DNA of 59,197 bases from Pilasporangium apinafurcum. Lineage: Eukaryota; Oomycota; Peronosporomycetes; Pythiales; Pythiaceae. The notes beneath the pieces were generated by a model, which was given only the letters and a program-made list of their open reading frames with translations, was not told the origin of the DNA and made no database searches. Made by a program: the position numbers and the translations under genes. Where the stretch lies: the NCBI GenBank assembly GCA_001600495.1, contig BCKE01000090.1:9355-68551 (forward strand), in the 5' to 3' direction. Shown piece by piece: positions 10,882 to 21,699 of this stretch. Positions within the stretch are counted from its first letter, which is position 1. Each line of letters begins with the position of its first letter.

Positions 10882-13433
10882 CTAGGCGGCAGCACAGCAT
10901 TTCCCTGCTTTTAACAGTCCGTTCGTAGTCACTACTCCGGTGAATGCTCCTTGGTCGCACACGAAGCAGTGGTCGCAGCGCAGCATCGTAAAAATCATAT
11001 GTAGATCGTCTAGCGGTGTGGCGCTGGAGATTGTCATGGCCATGGGTCGGATGATACAAATCTTCTCCTCCGTGATCTTGATGGTCCGGCTCAGGAGCTC
11101 CTGCTTGCGATCGGACCATCCTTCACTCATCAAACGTAGCATCTTGTCGTCGTCCATAAGGAAGGGAAGCATAGGTCCACCTTCGCCAATATCTCCATAT
11201 TGATTGGGGATAGTTATCGAAAGCTGATTGTACGTTTGGTTCACCGAAGCCTTGCCATTGAGTCCGCAATATTGAGCTCCTGAAAAGTTGTCAATCAACG
11301 TCCCCCATGAAAAACCAGATGGATTAGACTTGACGGGTTCCCCAAGATCAATCTCCACTCCATCCACGTTATGCAATTCATAGTAGTGTCGAATGAATGC
11401 CTTGATATGAGAGGAACTGACGACACCTAGTAATATCATCGTCGCATCGTTTTGGACCACAGGGATATCCTGGTCGGGCAAGCGTTGAATTGCTAAGAGA
11501 AGCTTCGCTATAGTCGTTCTCTTTGTCACATAAACTAAGTGAGTCTCCACGATATCACCCGCTGAAAGTGTAGTGTCAAAGTCTAGCAATGGCAGATACG
11601 GCAGACCGCTGACGACCAGCAGAGTGTCATAGACGGACTTCTCGTTGAACAAATTGGACACACCAATCGACGCCAGCGTGGCAAGAAAGATCGGGATCAT
11701 TAACTCCATTGTCCCTGTGATTTCAAGTGTGATGACGGCTGCGGAGACTGTCCGTGTCGCAGCCCCAGCGAAGGCTGCAGCTCCTGCTAATGCGTACGTG
11801 CCGCGAATGATACTTGGGAGTAGTGCATGTAAAGATTCGCCGAAGAAACGACCAAACGCTGCACCAGCAATGAATGTGGGCAGCCACACGCCTGTAGGGA
11901 TCCGAAGCGTGATACAGAATGGGATCAGCAGGATGTAGACGCCACATAGTACAATTAGCGCGTAGAATCGCGAGATCACTTGCCAGGAAGAAGGAAGATC
12001 CGTCTCCGTGAACAGAGTGGAGAGATCGTTCAGTGATGTCTCACGCGTAAATACTCCTGGGAAATATGTCAGCGTTGCGGTCAACACTGCGACTACTAGT
12101 GGATCAATCCATACCACAACAATCTGTTTCCACGTTTTTTGGGACAACTTGAAAGCAAATCGTCTCTCAGAAATGATGCGCAGAAGCCAGACCATTGCTG
12201 TTGACATGAGCCCAATCAATGCACCGAGGACGATATACAGCGGAAACTCCCACAGTTCGTAAGGATTAGTAGGGAAAGACGTCGCCAAAATAGATCCATT
12301 GCGTTGTTTTGACGTGCTGTCAGCCAGGTCAAGCGTCACTTTCACCATTAGTGCCCCTGAGATAGAGCTAATAAACGCCTTCATATAGTTGGACATGAGG
12401 TAGTAGGTTGATGTCACCTCCATCGAGAAGAGGACGCCGCCAATGGGGGAATAAAAAGTAGACGACACACCTACTGCGCACGCAGCGGCCAGGAGTTGCA
12501 GACGCGCATTTAGTCGATCTGCAAAGTTGGCATAAGCTGGTGATTGCAGTAGGTGATGCGCGATGTTAGACATGATGTGCACGTAGGCACCTTCCGTGCC
12601 CACGATAAGCCCCGAGCCCACAGCGCATACTAGTCCACCAATCTTGGCCAAGAGTGTGGGAAGACCAAAGTATCCAGGCAGATACATCTGTGGATCAATG
12701 CCCGTCAAGATGGACTTCATCTGCGAGACACCAGAGCCTGGAAGCCAAACAACGACATTTAGTAAAGGCATTGAGGTCTAATTTCAACAGGTATCAAGTA
12801 GTTACCAGCCGCCACAGGAGAGAGTCGCGTGATCAACAAACCAAGTTGCGAGAATATGACAGTGTGTGCTGTCCAGATAAGTGCTGCAATTGGCACCGAA
12901 GAAGTGTATCCAATCAAGTCAGTACGGAGTGCGCGAATGAGCTCACCAAGTCTACAAATAAAAGCAAACCATCAAAACCACAAACTAAATGTGAGATCCG
13001 TAGTAAACGTGATTATTAAGTAATACCTTCGCATCCCATAGCCGAGCGGACCGCCAATGACACCCAACAAAATCAAAAAGCTCAGCGCCTTGAGCTGCCT
13101 ATGATAGTAGTTTCGTCGGTTTTTTACTTTGTTTCGTATGTCTCCAAAGATTGAGCCCGTAGACCTCGAGCGGATGGAGATAGCGTGGCGACGAAAAGCT
13201 TCGAGGAAATCCGAGTCAACATCGCTAATCTTAGGGCTGCTGGCGATCTGAACGTATGTGTCATCATTGGTGAAGGGGTTGCCATCTTGTTCATCGTATG
13301 AGAGTGCACGCTGCTGAAACTCGTGGAGACTGCCAATACGACCGAGGCGACGCTTGTGCGCTGGCAGCAGCTCGTCCTGGCGCTCTGCCTCCGTGAGCGG
13401 CATCGTTTGACTATCGATCGTGCTCTGGTCCAC
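10882..13433 (-). CDS. CLC-family chloride channel or chloride/proton exchanger
   Basis: Exons 13433-13027, 12951-12806 and 12737-10882 join in frame to 802 residues. A cytosolic N-tail with Ser/Arg clusters precedes a CLC membrane core. Its three signature segments are present but altered. AAGSGVSQMK replaces the usual GSGIPE. GTEGA replaces GKEGP, although the gating glutamate is kept. RIPTGVWLP replaces GxFxP. The C-terminal ~230 residues form two CBS repeats (for example VETHLVYVTKRTTIAKLLLAI and IFTMLRCDHCFVCD), which in eukaryotic CLCs bind nucleotides and regulate gating. The intron boundary falls inside the first signature, so reading from the ATG-like codon at 12771 would miss it. 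Channel versus exchanger cannot be decided from the sequence. A PDZ gene lies convergent 108 bp away. Confidence 0.88.
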
Positions 13434-15959
13434 CCGTCCAATGGAAAATCAGAAAGTGAATATCAAAATGTGCTGCTTTCGTTTCCTTCTTCGTCTCTTC
13501 GTCGGCTGATTATGACGCCTGTTAAGTCGACAATCCTACAATTCCGACCATAGTAAGTCAACCGCTAGATCTGTGGCCATGTCACATAGCCCATATCTGA
13601 AAATAGTATCCAGATCATCCAGAAGCGGCATTAGCACCAAAATATATGAGGTGGAAGGATCTGAAGCTCGTCTAGAAATCCTCCTGAGTGATGGCATCCA
13701 CAAGGTGATTAGAATTTTGCTGGACCTCAGCTCGCCATCACCCGCTACTGGTCAGTTTACTTCCATTCTGATTGTGTTTGAAACTCAAATAAATGACGAC
13801 GAAACAACCCACCTATGACTACAGCGCAGCAATTCTACTAACACGTAAAGGCGCGTCGAGATTTCAGTACACACAATCGGCGCAATCTTCGTTGCATTGA
13901 AACGACTGGAAAAACGTGTGCAATAGCGCTGATGGATAGAGATGGAGGAGAAACATCTGCTGCTAGAACACACCAACTCAAGATGGTCCGATTGTTTTAT
14001 TTGCCAACCTGACCCCAACAATGCTGGATTGATGGGATGCAAGTCGCTAGAAGGCCAAGAAACGTCATCCACCAGCCATTGGACTAAGATTGGTTCAGTG
14101 TGATTTTAGATCGTAGAACCATTTTTCATCTCCACAGTTGTTGTGACGAAAGGCAACATCAGCTGCAAGTACGATATTCTACGGCCGTGCTATCTAGCTT
14201 CGTCTACGAATACTCCCCACTAAGGCTTAAAATGTCAGTCTGAAAGTACGGATCGCGTTAAGTGAGACAGCACCAAATCGAATCCACAGTGAATACCCAA
14301 ACGCATAACCCATTATGCGATATATTGCGAAAACATGCCGCACATGAACGAACATCGGAGCAATCACGTATAATGTTACTCATTACCCTTTGTCCAGGGT
14401 CATTGAAGTTGACTTAATCGGAAGGGCATCATCACATGTATCGATTTAGAGAGCCATTGGCAACTATGACATCAACCAAAGCCATATCATCAGCGACTGA
14501 TCTAAATGACGATCTCTGTGCGCTCATCCTCCTCCGGAAGATCTGGATACAGTAAAAATGATCGCGAATGCTATTGTCTATTCCTTATAATCGTGATCAT
14601 CATCTAAAAGTACGGCTTTGGTCGCTACGAGTCTGATACACAATGTGGTTCAGTTGCTTGGAACAACGTTACATGGTATACGGAACGGTGTTATGTCGAC
14701 TAAATTCAGAAGGATGAATTTTTCAATCGTCGCCCAAGATGTGTTCTTACTGGCGCGAACAACGCGAATCCTTCACAGGTGTGGGTATACAAAAAAGTGT
14801 AAAGCTACCCTTAGATTTGGTAACATCAGAATGAGCATTTATACAAGGTTTACACTCAGACAGATATCTGGTTCTACTTAACATAATGATCTTTGTGATT
14901 ATCTACGACGCCACAATCATAAGTCGCTTGGATGTGGATACTCGTGGAAAATACTTGATATAATAGATCACCAATGTCATTCTTTTCAAATGAGGACTCT
15001 ATATCGCAGCGTATCAGAAGTGGGCCTTTCGGGCTTTGGTATTCGAGCTGCATTCGATTCTGTCAATAAGCTAGGAACATTGGAGATGCAAAACACATGC
15101 AGACTCTCTAAGACTAAGTGCGAGACGAAAGCGTCGTGGTCACAACTACTTAGAACGGTGTAGATACGTCAGTATTCACCCTTAAAAATACTGGAGATCT
15201 CTACCCGACCGATATCGCCGCTTCGTTTGGAAGATTCGTAAAACAATCATTGCTTTCGGTACCGAGCAATTCAACATATGCGCACCGGTTACGCGAGTTA
15301 TGCAGTAGTAACTCTGGTTGCTCAGACAACGATGAAAGCAATCCATTATTCATTACTGCATCAGAGGTAGTACGAGAGTCGAAGAGATAGAGGAGCACTA
15401 GTGACGCAAAATAGATATTGTTGGAGACGAGTCGCCAACTTAAGCCGCCACAATACTCTAATTGCATGATCATCTGTGGTACCCATTGATGGTCTATACC
15501 AAAGACTTATGGGGAACCATGAGCCTCAAAGTTTATCGCATATCAGAAGCAAATGTTTGTGCTAGTTGATTCCTGGGTGGGTTTCGTTTTCATGTTCATA
15601 CACAGATACAATCTGTTTGCAACATAGGAGAAGAGAGAAAGCAACTGCAAAAGCATGGGTACTATGTCTAGAAATGTTTCTTAGCGGATGTATTACAGAT
15701 GGGAAGATCAGGCGATCACCATCTGCTGCTTCCGCGGGTGTATTCAATGGAGACTGAGACACGGGACAGATACGGAGTATGCATGATCCAATAATGGCTT
15801 CCAAAAATGAAGGCCAAGGGGTAGGTGTTTTTACTTGTTATACCGGTATTCCCTAGTCGAACCCTGGAGCCATTGCGTGGGCGTTTCGGTTGATGAAGAG
15901 CTCATTTGGATATTTGCGGCACATCCTTCAAGCACCAGTGCACGAAACACACAAACCTC
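13434..15959. other. Gene-poor interval with decayed retroelement fragments
   Basis: This 2.5-kb stretch has no intact gene. Short conceptual peptides resemble pieces of Ty1/Copia elements. Near 14480-14530 there is a gag-like DDLCALILLR. Near 14640-14680 a segment resembles the VLRYLKGT-type motif (QLLGTTLHGIRNG). Near 14895-14960 YDAT...SRLDVDTRGKYL resembles the Copia RNase H entry YADADWAGD.DTR. All are interrupted by stops and frameshifts. At 13573-13818 an 81-codon ORF has LEILLSDGIHKV, weakly like an RPA-type OB strand. These assignments rest on short motif resemblance only. Confidence 0.4.
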
Positions 15960-17953
15960 ATGCTGCGTCACTTGCTTCGACCGATCCACTCTTCTCCCTC
16001 GACCGCTCTGCGTCACATAAAATGCAGTGGAAATCGAGCTGCGCTCTCCACCACTGCACCATCCTTTGCGGAAGAGTACGACTACGTTATCGTCGGTGGA
16101 GGCTCCGCAGGCTGTGTACTTGCCAATCGCTTGAGTGCAGACCCAAATAACAAAGTACTCGTGGTGGAAACTGGACCCAGTGATATCGGTCGATGGGATT
16201 CCTGGACTATTCGCATGCCTGCTGGTCTAACAGAGAACTTGGCACACGATCGATACAACTGGGCATACATGACGGAGCCACAGAAGAACTTAGATAACCG
16301 CCGGCTACCCTGGCCACGCGGCCGGGTGCTCGGTGGATCGTCGTCCTTGAATGCGATGGTATACATTCGTGGTCATGCATATGACTACGACGACTGGGAA
16401 TCCAGTGGAGCGACTGGATGGAGCTATGCTGACTGTCTGCCGTACTTTCGCAAAGCTCAGACCCATGAGCTGGGACCGGATGAATATCGAGGTGGCGATG
16501 GTCCGCTGCATGTAACGAGAGGCTCGCAGAAGGACCAAATTCTCTTCAAGAAGTTTATTGACGCAGGCGTACAAGCAGGCTACCCGTTCACTGATGACAT
16601 GAATGGGTACCAGCAGGAAGGCTTTGGGTGGATGGATATGACTATCCACAAAGGGTGCCGCTGGAGCGCTTCAGCAGCGTATCTCCATCCTGTGGCTGAT
16701 CGAAAGAATTTAACCATCAAAACCGAAACGATGGTAAACAAAGTGCTGTTTGAAGGCAAGAAAGCTGTCGGCATTGAGACTGAAAGTAATAAATCGAAGA
16801 CGGCTACCAAGATTCGTGCTGCTAAAGAGGTATGAGAGATCGAATCGTCAAGATTATATAGTTAATCATTCCTATTTAACCTGCAATGACTTTCATATAG
16901 GTTATTCTCTCGGGCGGTGCGATCAACTCTCCTCAGTTGCTGATGCTTTCTGGCGTGGGTGATGCAAACCACTTGAAGGAAGTTGGTGTTCCGCTTGTTC
17001 ATCACTTGCCAGCTGTGGGACAGAACATGGAAGATCACTTAGATCTTTACGTCGTATACAAGTGCAAGAAGCCAATTACGCTTCACAATGCAAGCTGGTA
17101 AGTCGCAACATTGTTGATACCGATTTGATTTCATCTTCAAAAAGTGACTCTATTTGTATTACGCAGGAAATACCCGCACAACATGATTCGGATTGGTCTC
17201 GAATGGTTTCTTCGCCAAACTGGTGAAGGTGCATCAGCTCATCTGGAGTCCGGTGGGTTTATTCGAAGGTAAAGAAACTCTTTTCATATTATGCATTTCT
17301 AAAGGCTCCTAGTTGTTAACTAAACGTACATTTGCTCTAGTGCACCTGGTAAACGTCATCCAGACATCCAATACCATTTCTTACCGGGCTCCTTGACCGG
17401 TCAACTCACTCCAGGTCCGTTTCATGCGATGCAAGCACATTGCTCTCCAATGCGCGCCACTAGTCGTGGCTATCTCAAGCTTCGCAGCGCGAATCCGAGA
17501 GATTATCCAATCATCCAACCCAACTACTTGGATACTGAACAAGATAAGGTTGACATCCGAAACGGCGTGCGCTTGACACGAGAGATCTTTGAGCAACAAG
17601 CATTCGATGAACTCCGCGGTGACGCGGTATCTCCAGTGCAGGACGTGCAAACGGACGCGGAAATCGATGCGTGGGTGCGACAGCACACGGAAAGCGCCTA
17701 TCATCCGTCGTGCACGAACCGCATGGGTGTAGATGAGAACACAGTCGTCGATCCACAGACACGAGTGCATGGACTGGAGAATCTCCGTGTAGTCGACGCC
17801 TCCATTATGCCCAACATCATCAGTGGGAACCTGAATGCTCCAACCATCATGATTGCGGAAAAAGCTGCCGACATCATCTTAGGCAAGTCTCCACTTCCAA
17901 AGTCAAATGCTCCCGTGTATCAGGCGAAGAACTGGGAAACGGCTCAGAGATAA
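15960..17953 (+). CDS. GMC oxidoreductase, choline dehydrogenase-like, probably mitochondrial
   Basis: Exons 15960-16829, 16901-17097, 17167-17268 and 17341-17953 join in frame to 593 residues. I chose the ATG at 15960 because it gives a short Arg/Ser-rich, acid-free leader ([12 protein letters not shown]) suited to mitochondrial import; an in-frame ATG at 15906 also exists. The FAD Rossmann motif is [21 protein letters not shown] signature 1 is [19 protein letters not shown] and signature 2 is [16 protein letters not shown], the latter just after intron 1. Near the C-terminus [11 protein letters not shown] supplies the catalytic His and SGNLNAPT the Asn. The family oxidises alcohols; choline to betaine aldehyde is the closest characterised reaction, but the substrate is inferred. 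Confidence 0.88.
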
Positions 17954-18079
17954 ACAAGTAATACAACCGTAGACGTGATCATTATAGCAGCTTGGTGTTA
18001 AGCGCAATCAGAACGATATTACCAACCATCTAATGCGTGTACTGTTGTAGTAATTTTGACATTACATAAATGTTGTACT

Positions 18080-19750
18080 TTAGTCGTCCTTAACGATTGG
18101 AGCCTTCTTTCGTTGACGAACTTTGCGACCACCATCGTCGCTTTCGACTGCTTTTTCTTCCACTTTATCGTCGTCTTCATCGCCACTGTCATCCTTCTCG
18201 ACAGCGGGTGGGCTTGCTTTGCCGCAGCAAACGAAGAAAGCCACCAGAGTCGTGAGAATAGACACTGCGATAACAGAACCAAATCCCACCACAGGATTCG
18301 CTTGCAGATAATCCGCGAAATAATACAACGTCTGCTCCAGAGAACTGAAAAACCCGCCTTCGCTGTCTCCTCGGTCTGCTTCGTCCTTCTTTTCTTTCTT
18401 CTTTTCCGCTTCATGTTTCGGAAGCCATGTGAGCTCTGCAAACTCCTGTGCCTTCTTCAAATCGTATCCGATCCAGAAGTTGTCAAACGTGATTTTTTCC
18501 GACATCGTCCACACTTCGACCGCCAAGGCGCCAATGGGATCCATTCGCGCTGGATGAGAATCGTCAAAGTATTCTGGATTGGGGATCTTTCGCGGCGCCC
18601 ACTCACCCTTGTATTTCGGATTCGGAATGAGTGGCGCATGCCATTTGCCTTTGTAGGCAGGGTTCGCTTTTGTTGGCTGCTTCCATTCACCGCAACCAGA
18701 AACCTTTTCGCATTTGGGATTGGGGATCTGAGGAGGAATGAATTCTCCATCGTCTTCGTCATCCCAGTCTTCAGGCTTCACAACAGATGGATCGTCGATG
18801 GTGGCTGGTTCGGTATCCAGCCAGTCATCCGGCTTTACCGCATCCAAGTCAGGAATACGCGCTGGCGCATCTTCATCCCAGTCGTCAGGTTTGACTGCTG
18901 ATGGGTCCCGAATCTTCGGTTCGTCCTCCCAGTCTTCAGGTTTCTTATCCTCTAAATCGTCAATCTCCTTTTCAGGTAGTACTGGAGGGTTGAAATTCTC
19001 AAATAAACTGCCTTTGTTGACTGATTCTTGGTCGATAAACATCTCGTAGGTGTTGTCATCGCGCACGACCAATGTGTAAATGTGGGTTATGCGGTCCGAT
19101 TTGATTTTTGGCGTGTCCAACATGTGCTTTTCTTGGTATTCTCCAGTAACGGGGTTCTTGTGCTGGAAAATGAAGTGCACTTTGTCGTTAGACCCGCATT
19201 TATCAGGACCAAACATGATTACAAATGGGGTGTCGTCCTTAAAATCTTTGAAGTCCAACGAATCATTCGCTCTAAGAAGCTTTACATAGGCGCCACCACA
19301 CGTCAGACCCTTTTGAAGTTTAACTTCATACTGAATTACCATTTCTTTCTTGTCTGGAGAACCGTCTAATTGCAGCGGGTTATCTAACTTTACAGCCAAG
19401 CCATAGTGTTTGGCTGGCGCATCCAGCACAAGGCCCTTTTCAGGTGTCACACGACCGGTATGTACCGTGTATTCATCCAGCATAACCTCCTGGGATGCAT
19501 ATTTCTCGTGGGTACTCTTGAACCAGCGTGTGTCATCAAAGAGCTCCACTTCCTCAAATGTCTCCACAAAGAGTCCATCTTTCGCCAGCTCCGTCACTTT
19601 GTCGCGATGCAATTGCTCTTCCTCGGCGTTGCTCACTGCCGTCGCATCGTCCACAGTGTTCGCTGATGCGTCCTCTGCTGCAGCCGATTGTAGCAGTAGT
19701 ACCGATGCCGCCAGCGCTGAGAGTCGCAGCACACGCGTCTTAGTCTTCAT
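18080..19750 (-). CDS. CANX: Calnexin, ER lectin chaperone
   Basis: A single uninterrupted ORF of 556 residues begins with a signal peptide (Ala/Leu-rich, residues 1-~25, ending SAAAED). The lectin domain has GGAYVKLL and a MFGPDKCG segment. The proline-rich P-domain arm carries repeats of the KPxDWxDE type (four copies, ~285-350) and then GxWxxPxIPNPxY repeats (three to four copies). One membrane helix (GFGSVIAVSILTTLVAFFVCC) precedes an acidic cytosolic tail ending in basic RKVRQRKK...KDD. Calnexin retains monoglucosylated glycoproteins in the ER for folding. Length and order match the family. It is divergent from proteasome beta-4, with about 275 bp between start codons. Confidence 0.95.
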   Translation of the reverse strand: MKTKTRVLRLSALAASVLLLQSAAAEDASANTVDDATAVSNAEEEQLHRDKVTELAKDGLFVETFEEVELFDDTRWFKSTHEKYASQEVMLDEYTVHTGRVTPEKGLVLDAPAKHYGLAVKLDNPLQLDGSPDKKEMVIQYEVKLQKGLTCGGAYVKLLRANDSLDFKDFKDDTPFVIMFGPDKCGSNDKVHFIFQHKNPVTGEYQEKHMLDTPKIKSDRITHIYTLVVRDDNTYEMFIDQESVNKGSLFENFNPPVLPEKEIDDLEDKKPEDWEDEPKIRDPSAVKPDDWDEDAPARIPDLDAVKPDDWLDTEPATIDDPSVVKPEDWDDEDDGEFIPPQIPNPKCEKVSGCGEWKQPTKANPAYKGKWHAPLIPNPKYKGEWAPRKIPNPEYFDDSHPARMDPIGALAVEVWTMSEKITFDNFWIGYDLKKAQEFAELTWLPKHEAEKKKEKKDEADRGDSEGGFFSSLEQTLYYFADYLQANPVVGFGSVIAVSILTTLVAFFVCCGKASPPAVEKDDSGDEDDDKVEEKAVESDDGGRKVRQRKKAPIVKDD

Positions 19751-20025
19751 CCTCTCCCTCCACTCGTTCCGTTGCTCTTTTTGAAATGACGGCCACTTGG
19801 CAACCCCTGATGCAATCCGAAGTTGAAGGTCACTTGATGTCCCTTGTTTAACTGGGATCGGGTTCTAGAATGTCCCTTGTAAATATTAGTTAGCGGAACT
19901 TAATTTAAGGGATAAATCCCATATGTTCCAATTAAACAATTATATTCGGGACGAAAGATCAAAACCCAAGATCGCAGGGGGAAGTGACGAAGAGAAGAAG
20001 CCAAGAGCAACATAGGACAACTAGC
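19751..20025. promoter_or_regulatory. Shared divergent promoter, calnexin / proteasome beta-4
   Basis: The 275 bp between the two start codons contain no ORF of note. An AT-rich block with AAGGGATAAATCCC-like imperfect dyad lies near 19900-19920. Placement between two protein-quality-control genes suggests joint regulation, but no factor site is recognised. Confidence 0.45.
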
Positions 20026-20721
20026 ATGGACACTCGACAGCGCACGCAATCGCCCATTGTCACGGGAACATCCGTGATCGCACTCAAGTATAAGGGTGGA
20101 GTGCTTATGGCGGCCGATACGCTTGGATCCTACGGGTCGTTAGCGCGTTTCACGGACCAACGCCGGATTATTTCGGTGCATAACTCGACACTTATTGGTG
20201 CAGGAGGTGATTTTAGCGACTTCCAGTTCATTCAGGACAAATTGGGGGAATTAGAGGTGTACGATTTTAACCAAGATGATGGATGCGACATGACTTCTCC
20301 CGAGATCTACCATTACCTTCAGCGGCTGATGTACCATCGCCGCAACAAATTCGATCCGCTCTGGAACACGATTGTGGTGGGAGGGGTTCATCCTGACACG
20401 AAGAAGCCGTTCCTGGGCCAAGTGAATATGATCGGCTTGGCATTCGAGGGTGACTATATCGCGACGGGTTTTGGTCACCATCTTGGCATGCCGTTGCTAC
20501 GATCGCACTGGCGCGAAGATCTCACGGAACAAGAAGCACGCCAACTCTTGGAGGACTGCATGCGCGTATGTTTCTACCGCGATTGCCGCACAATCAATCG
20601 CATTCAGTTCGCCAAAGCCAACGCACAAGGTACTGAAATTAACGAACCCGTCGCGATTGATACGAAGTGGGATTACTCGCTCTTTGTTAACACGAAATCG
20701 GAGTTTGGTGCGTCGTGGTAA
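20026..20721 (+). CDS. PSMB4: 20S proteasome beta-4 subunit (beta7 type)
   Basis: Intronless, 231 residues from the ATG at 20026 (a GTG-initiated extension upstream is unlikely). After a short propeptide the mature-type sequence reads TGTSVIALKYKGGVLMAADTLGSYGS, then NSTLIGAGGDFSDFQ, NPLWNT-like DPLWNTIVVGG and CMRVCFYRDCRTINR, all diagnostic of PSMB4/Pre4. This subunit is non-catalytic and helps close the two 20S halves. The length fits the family. It sits head-to-head with calnexin and is followed by about 270 bp before the convergent zinc-knuckle gene. Confidence 0.95.
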   Translation: MDTRQRTQSPIVTGTSVIALKYKGGVLMAADTLGSYGSLARFTDQRRIISVHNSTLIGAGGDFSDFQFIQDKLGELEVYDFNQDDGCDMTSPEIYHYLQRLMYHRRNKFDPLWNTIVVGGVHPDTKKPFLGQVNMIGLAFEGDYIATGFGHHLGMPLLRSHWREDLTEQEARQLLEDCMRVCFYRDCRTINRIQFAKANAQGTEINEPVAIDTKWDYSLFVNTKSEFGASW

Positions 20722-20994
20722 GTGATACGCGAGACTGCCGGACTGAATGGATCTACTCATGCTGGTTGTGCGAAACACTATGGTGTATATCGGGAGAAAA
20801 CACCCATGCTCTGAAGAGATATCAGGAGCCATAGTGGACGCCATGCAGGACAAAACAAGCAAAATTAAATAAAAATGGAAAACCAACGCCAACCCATAGC
20901 TTTTTGTTCGTGCGTGAGTATGTCTTAACAGTCCTGTGTCAGATGCTTCGCTTGCCTACATCTTCCACTGATACGGTAACATGCAACATAGTCT

Positions 20995-21588
20995 TTATTC
21001 TTTTCGTAGCTTTTTCGATCGACGCTTGCGCGATTCTCTATCGCTCGACGTATCGCTGGACGACGATGAATCCGAATCGGAAGAGTCGGAATCAGAGTCA
21101 CTGCTGCCGGACGATGAAGATGTAGATGATTCATCATCGCTACTATCAGTACCACTACTGCTTTCGCTACTGCTGTCGTCACTGCTATCACTACTGCTGT
21201 CACTACTGCTGCTTGTACTTGCTCGTCGTTTCCTCTTCTTCTTGGAAAGGCTTTTGGTCGATTTCTTTTTTTGCTTCTTAGTGTCGAGTACAGGTGTATC
21301 ATTCTTCAATTCTGGGGGTTTCTCTTGATTAAATGGCTGTCGGAGCTTCGGATTGTTCAGCTGCTGCGTGCGGGAGGCGCGTTTCAGATATAGCGCATCG
21401 TTCTTGCACTCGTAGGTCCAGTGGCCGCGTTGCAGACACTTTTGACATTGAGCAGCGGCTGCTGAAGCAGAAGAGCCCAGGCCACGTCGATGCACACGCA
21501 CCTGATCAGTACTGGTGAGATACATGTTGCGCTTTGCCTCCTTTCGCTGCGCCCATTTTCCCTCCACTGCGCCGTCCTTATCGCCCAT
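20995..21588 (-). CDS. ZCCHC10: ZCCHC10-like zinc knuckle protein with Ser/Asp tail
   Basis: One exon, 197 residues. A single CCHC knuckle (CQKCLQRGHWTYEC, residues ~48-61) is followed by NDALYLKRASRTQQL, the combination seen in ZCCHC10 proteins. A Lys-rich stretch leads into a long Ser/Asp/Glu-rich tail and a basic Arg/Lys end, giving a charged disordered region reminiscent of splicing-associated proteins. The family is nuclear and RNA-related but poorly characterised. The repetitive TCX codons of the tail create long spurious ORFs on the opposite strand. Confidence 0.82.
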   Translation of the reverse strand: MGDKDGAVEGKWAQRKEAKRNMYLTSTDQVRVHRRGLGSSASAAAAQCQKCLQRGHWTYECKNDALYLKRASRTQQLNNPKLRQPFNQEKPPELKNDTPVLDTKKQKKKSTKSLSKKKRKRRASTSSSSDSSSDSSDDSSSESSSGTDSSDDESSTSSSSGSSDSDSDSSDSDSSSSSDTSSDRESRKRRSKKLRKE

Positions 21589-21699
21589 TTGCTTTGAGTG
21601 TATCTCTGGAACTGAAATTGGCCAAAGAATTGGTTGTTGTGAATTTCATCCAATCATATCATTATATAAAGCTGAAGAGTCAATTTTATTGGCCATTAT

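Noticed and set aside
12737-12771. Start codon of the CLC gene at 12771 (MPLLNVVVWLPG...)
   Set aside because: This lies inside an intron. Splicing at 12805/12738 rebuilds the GSG signature in frame with upstream exons.
18123-19784. Plus-strand ORFs opposite calnexin
   Set aside because: Antisense of calnexin P-domain repeats, with no domain resemblance of their own.
21000-21330. Plus-strand Ser/Leu-rich ORF
   Set aside because: It is the antisense shadow of the Ser/Asp-rich tail of the ZCCHC10-like gene.
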